A stretch of 64,000 bases of DNA from Catenulispora sp. MAP5-51 (GTDB lineage Bacteria > Actinomycetota > Actinomycetes > Streptomycetales > Catenulisporaceae): the NCBI RefSeq assembly GCF_041261205.1, contig NZ_JBGCCH010000031.1:58843-122842 (forward strand), written 5' to 3'. A program made the translations under genes and the position numbers. The notes beneath the pieces were generated by a model that was given only the letters and a program-made list of their open reading frames with translations, was not told where the DNA came from and did no database searches. Positions 63,052-64,000 of this stretch are shown here, piece after piece (position 1 is the first letter of the stretch; each line of letters starts with the position of its first letter).

Positions 63052-63914
63052 TGTGTCCTGAACGCGAAGGGGGCTCGTTGTAGGGGAGTTCTCTGGAGCG
63101 GTGCTGCTCGGACGATGAAGGTTTGGCCCTTCGGAGTCGCCCTGCGGAGGGAGGCTTCAAACCGCCTCGTGCTGCGTTGGCTGAAGACCGTCGTGGTGAG
63201 CGATCGAGGAAAAGGCACCTGTTGAGGTGTCAGGTGGGGACCGGGAAGGCGAACGTGAGTGAACCACTGCTGACGTGTCGAAAGAAAATCAGGTGGCATC
63301 GAAACCGGGGCGTAGTCGTGGTCCCGGGATGAGCCTGGCGGATATCCGCTTACTGGCCAGGTGGTGTCCGGCATGAAGGTGGCGTGAGCCCGGTCTGCGG
63401 CGTTCGAGTGGAACTGGAGAAGGCGTATGCGGATGCAGCCTCGCCGTGGGTGGGGCGACAGGGGAGGGTCATCGCGGTCCAGGCGTGGGCCTGTAGGCGG
63501 TGGCTGTTGAGTACCCGTTGCCGGATGCGCCGGCGGACCGGCTCGTAGTAGCGGTGATGGTCCTGTAATGGGGCTGGAGCAAAGGGGCCGGGTCGTTCGT
63601 GACCTGTTTGTTCGATCAACTTCAGACCTGGTGTCTGGGGGAGGAGTCGGGTGGACGAGTTGAAAGCGCCGGACAAGCCGTTCGTGATTTCGAAGTGGGC
63701 TGTCCAGGCGGCGTGGGAGAAGGTGAAGGCGAACCAGGGCGCATCTGGGGTGGATGGGCGGTCGATCGAGGCGTTTGAGAAGGATCTGAAGAATAATCTG
63801 TTCAAGATCTGGAATCGGATGTCCTCGGGGTCGTACTTCCCGCCGCCGGTGAAGGCCGTTGAGATCCCGAAGGCGCATGGGGCGGGCACCAGGGTGTTAG
63901 GTGTGCCGACGGTG
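63052..63914 (+). mobile_element. Truncated bacterial group II intron
   Basis: From GTGTG at 63052 (a GUGYG-type 5' end) the sequence shows domain I elements of bacterial group II introns, such as GGCGAACGTGAGTGAACC near 63248, then CGTGTCGAAAGAAAATCAGG and GGCATCGAAACCGGGGCG. An intron-encoded reverse transcriptase begins at 63651. RT homology stops after GVPTV at 63914, so the 3' part (rest of RT, maturase, domains V-VI) is absent here. The 5' end is a guess from the consensus; T-run at 63040-63045 precedes it. Confidence 0.75.
63651..63914 (+). pseudogene. Group II intron reverse transcriptase, N-terminal fragment
   Basis: GTG 63651 follows GAGGAG and opens an 88-residue frame with RT0/RT1: KPFVISKWAVQAAWEKVKAN, QGASGVDGRSIEAFEKDLKN, NLFKIWNRMSSGSYFPPPVK and RVLGVPTV. 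After GVPTV the expected ADRVAQ... is replaced by unrelated sequence (LSYCASCGGGW). The gene was cut by insertion or recombination. Confidence 0.85.
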
Positions 63915-63917
63915 TTG

Positions 63918-64000
63918 TCATACTGCGCCTCCTGTGGTGGTGGTTGGGGTTTCGGGGTCCAGGCGGAAGGATTCCGCGAGGCGTTGGCGGTAGATCTGCT
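63918..64000 (-). CDS. C-terminus of an unknown protein, partial
   Basis: On the minus strand a frame reads …QIYRQRLAESFRLDPETPTT then TTGGAV and a TGA at 63918-63920. Its 5' part is beyond the window. It abuts the broken RT gene, so it could be a transposase or other insert that interrupted the intron; the sequence is too short to name. Confidence 0.4.
   Translation of the reverse strand, partial: QIYRQRLAESFRLDPETPTTTTGGAV

Overview
The window is about 64 kb of very GC-rich DNA with many GTG starts, GTGA/ATGA stop-start overlaps, and actinobacterial marker families (WhiA, mycothiol-dependent MDMPI fold, F420-dependent LLM oxidoreductase, PAC2, ECF41 sigma factors, DasR-type operators). This points to a filamentous actinomycete, probably Streptomyces- or Catenulispora-like; the genus is an inference. 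I saw no rRNA, tRNA or CRISPR array.

Layout. 1-12300: a GH20 hexosaminidase cut by the window edge, an alpha/beta hydrolase, uvrB, a DUF6343-DUF3099 membrane protein, an F420-type oxidoreductase, a large NACHT NTPase, a PAC2 protein and a SIS-domain sugar-phosphate protein. 12370-18660: a probable yybP-ykoY manganese riboswitch in front of terC, then mscL, an AarF/UbiB kinase, an MFS exporter and an ECF41-like sigma factor. 18936-21063 (minus): a BlaI repressor, M56 metallopeptidase and TraB/GumN-like operon. 22014-27420: an orphan response regulator, a GbsR/MarR regulator divergent from a two-gene ABC exporter, and a second, editing-domain-less threonyl-tRNA synthetase preceded by a Thr-codon leader peptide and an intrinsic terminator. 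27477-34105: small conserved proteins, an orphan nuoD, a flavin monooxygenase plus SDR pair, and two very small candidate genes. 34319-37148: two divergent secreted GH18 chitinases sharing a 274-bp promoter region with three DasR-like sites. 37657-44124: a CMD protein plus ECF41 sigma module, DUF1275, GNAT, a repeat protein, two tandem metallo-beta-lactamase-fold paralogues and an MDMPI-fold protein. 44281-60437: uvrA, a Rieske protein, a truncated nSTAND protein, and the conserved actinobacterial cluster uvrC-rapZ-yvcK-whiA-gap-pgk-tpiA-secG, with an SGNH-hydrolase pseudogene inserted between yvcK and whiA. 60516-62944: a hydrolase and a divergent SDR/TetR pair with two operators. From about 63052: the 5' part of a group II intron whose reverse transcriptase is cut off near 63914.

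How the genes work together. Five DasR-like 16-bp sites link GH20, the SIS protein and both chitinases into a chitin/GlcNAc regulon inside one window. All three Uvr excision proteins are present but not adjacent. Glycolysis (gap-pgk-tpiA), RapZ/YvcK and WhiA follow the usual actinobacterial order. Many genes carry a TANNNT box only 6-7 nt before the start codon and no Shine-Dalgarno sequence, so leaderless transcription appears common here. The most unusual local structures are the Thr leader attenuator, a 59-bp tandem duplication of the tpiA start that makes two coupled 19-codon micro-ORFs, a 39-bp repeat that copies the end of an ECF gene past its stop codon, a histone-H1-like tail on UvrA, and an MBL paralogue that has lost metal ligands.
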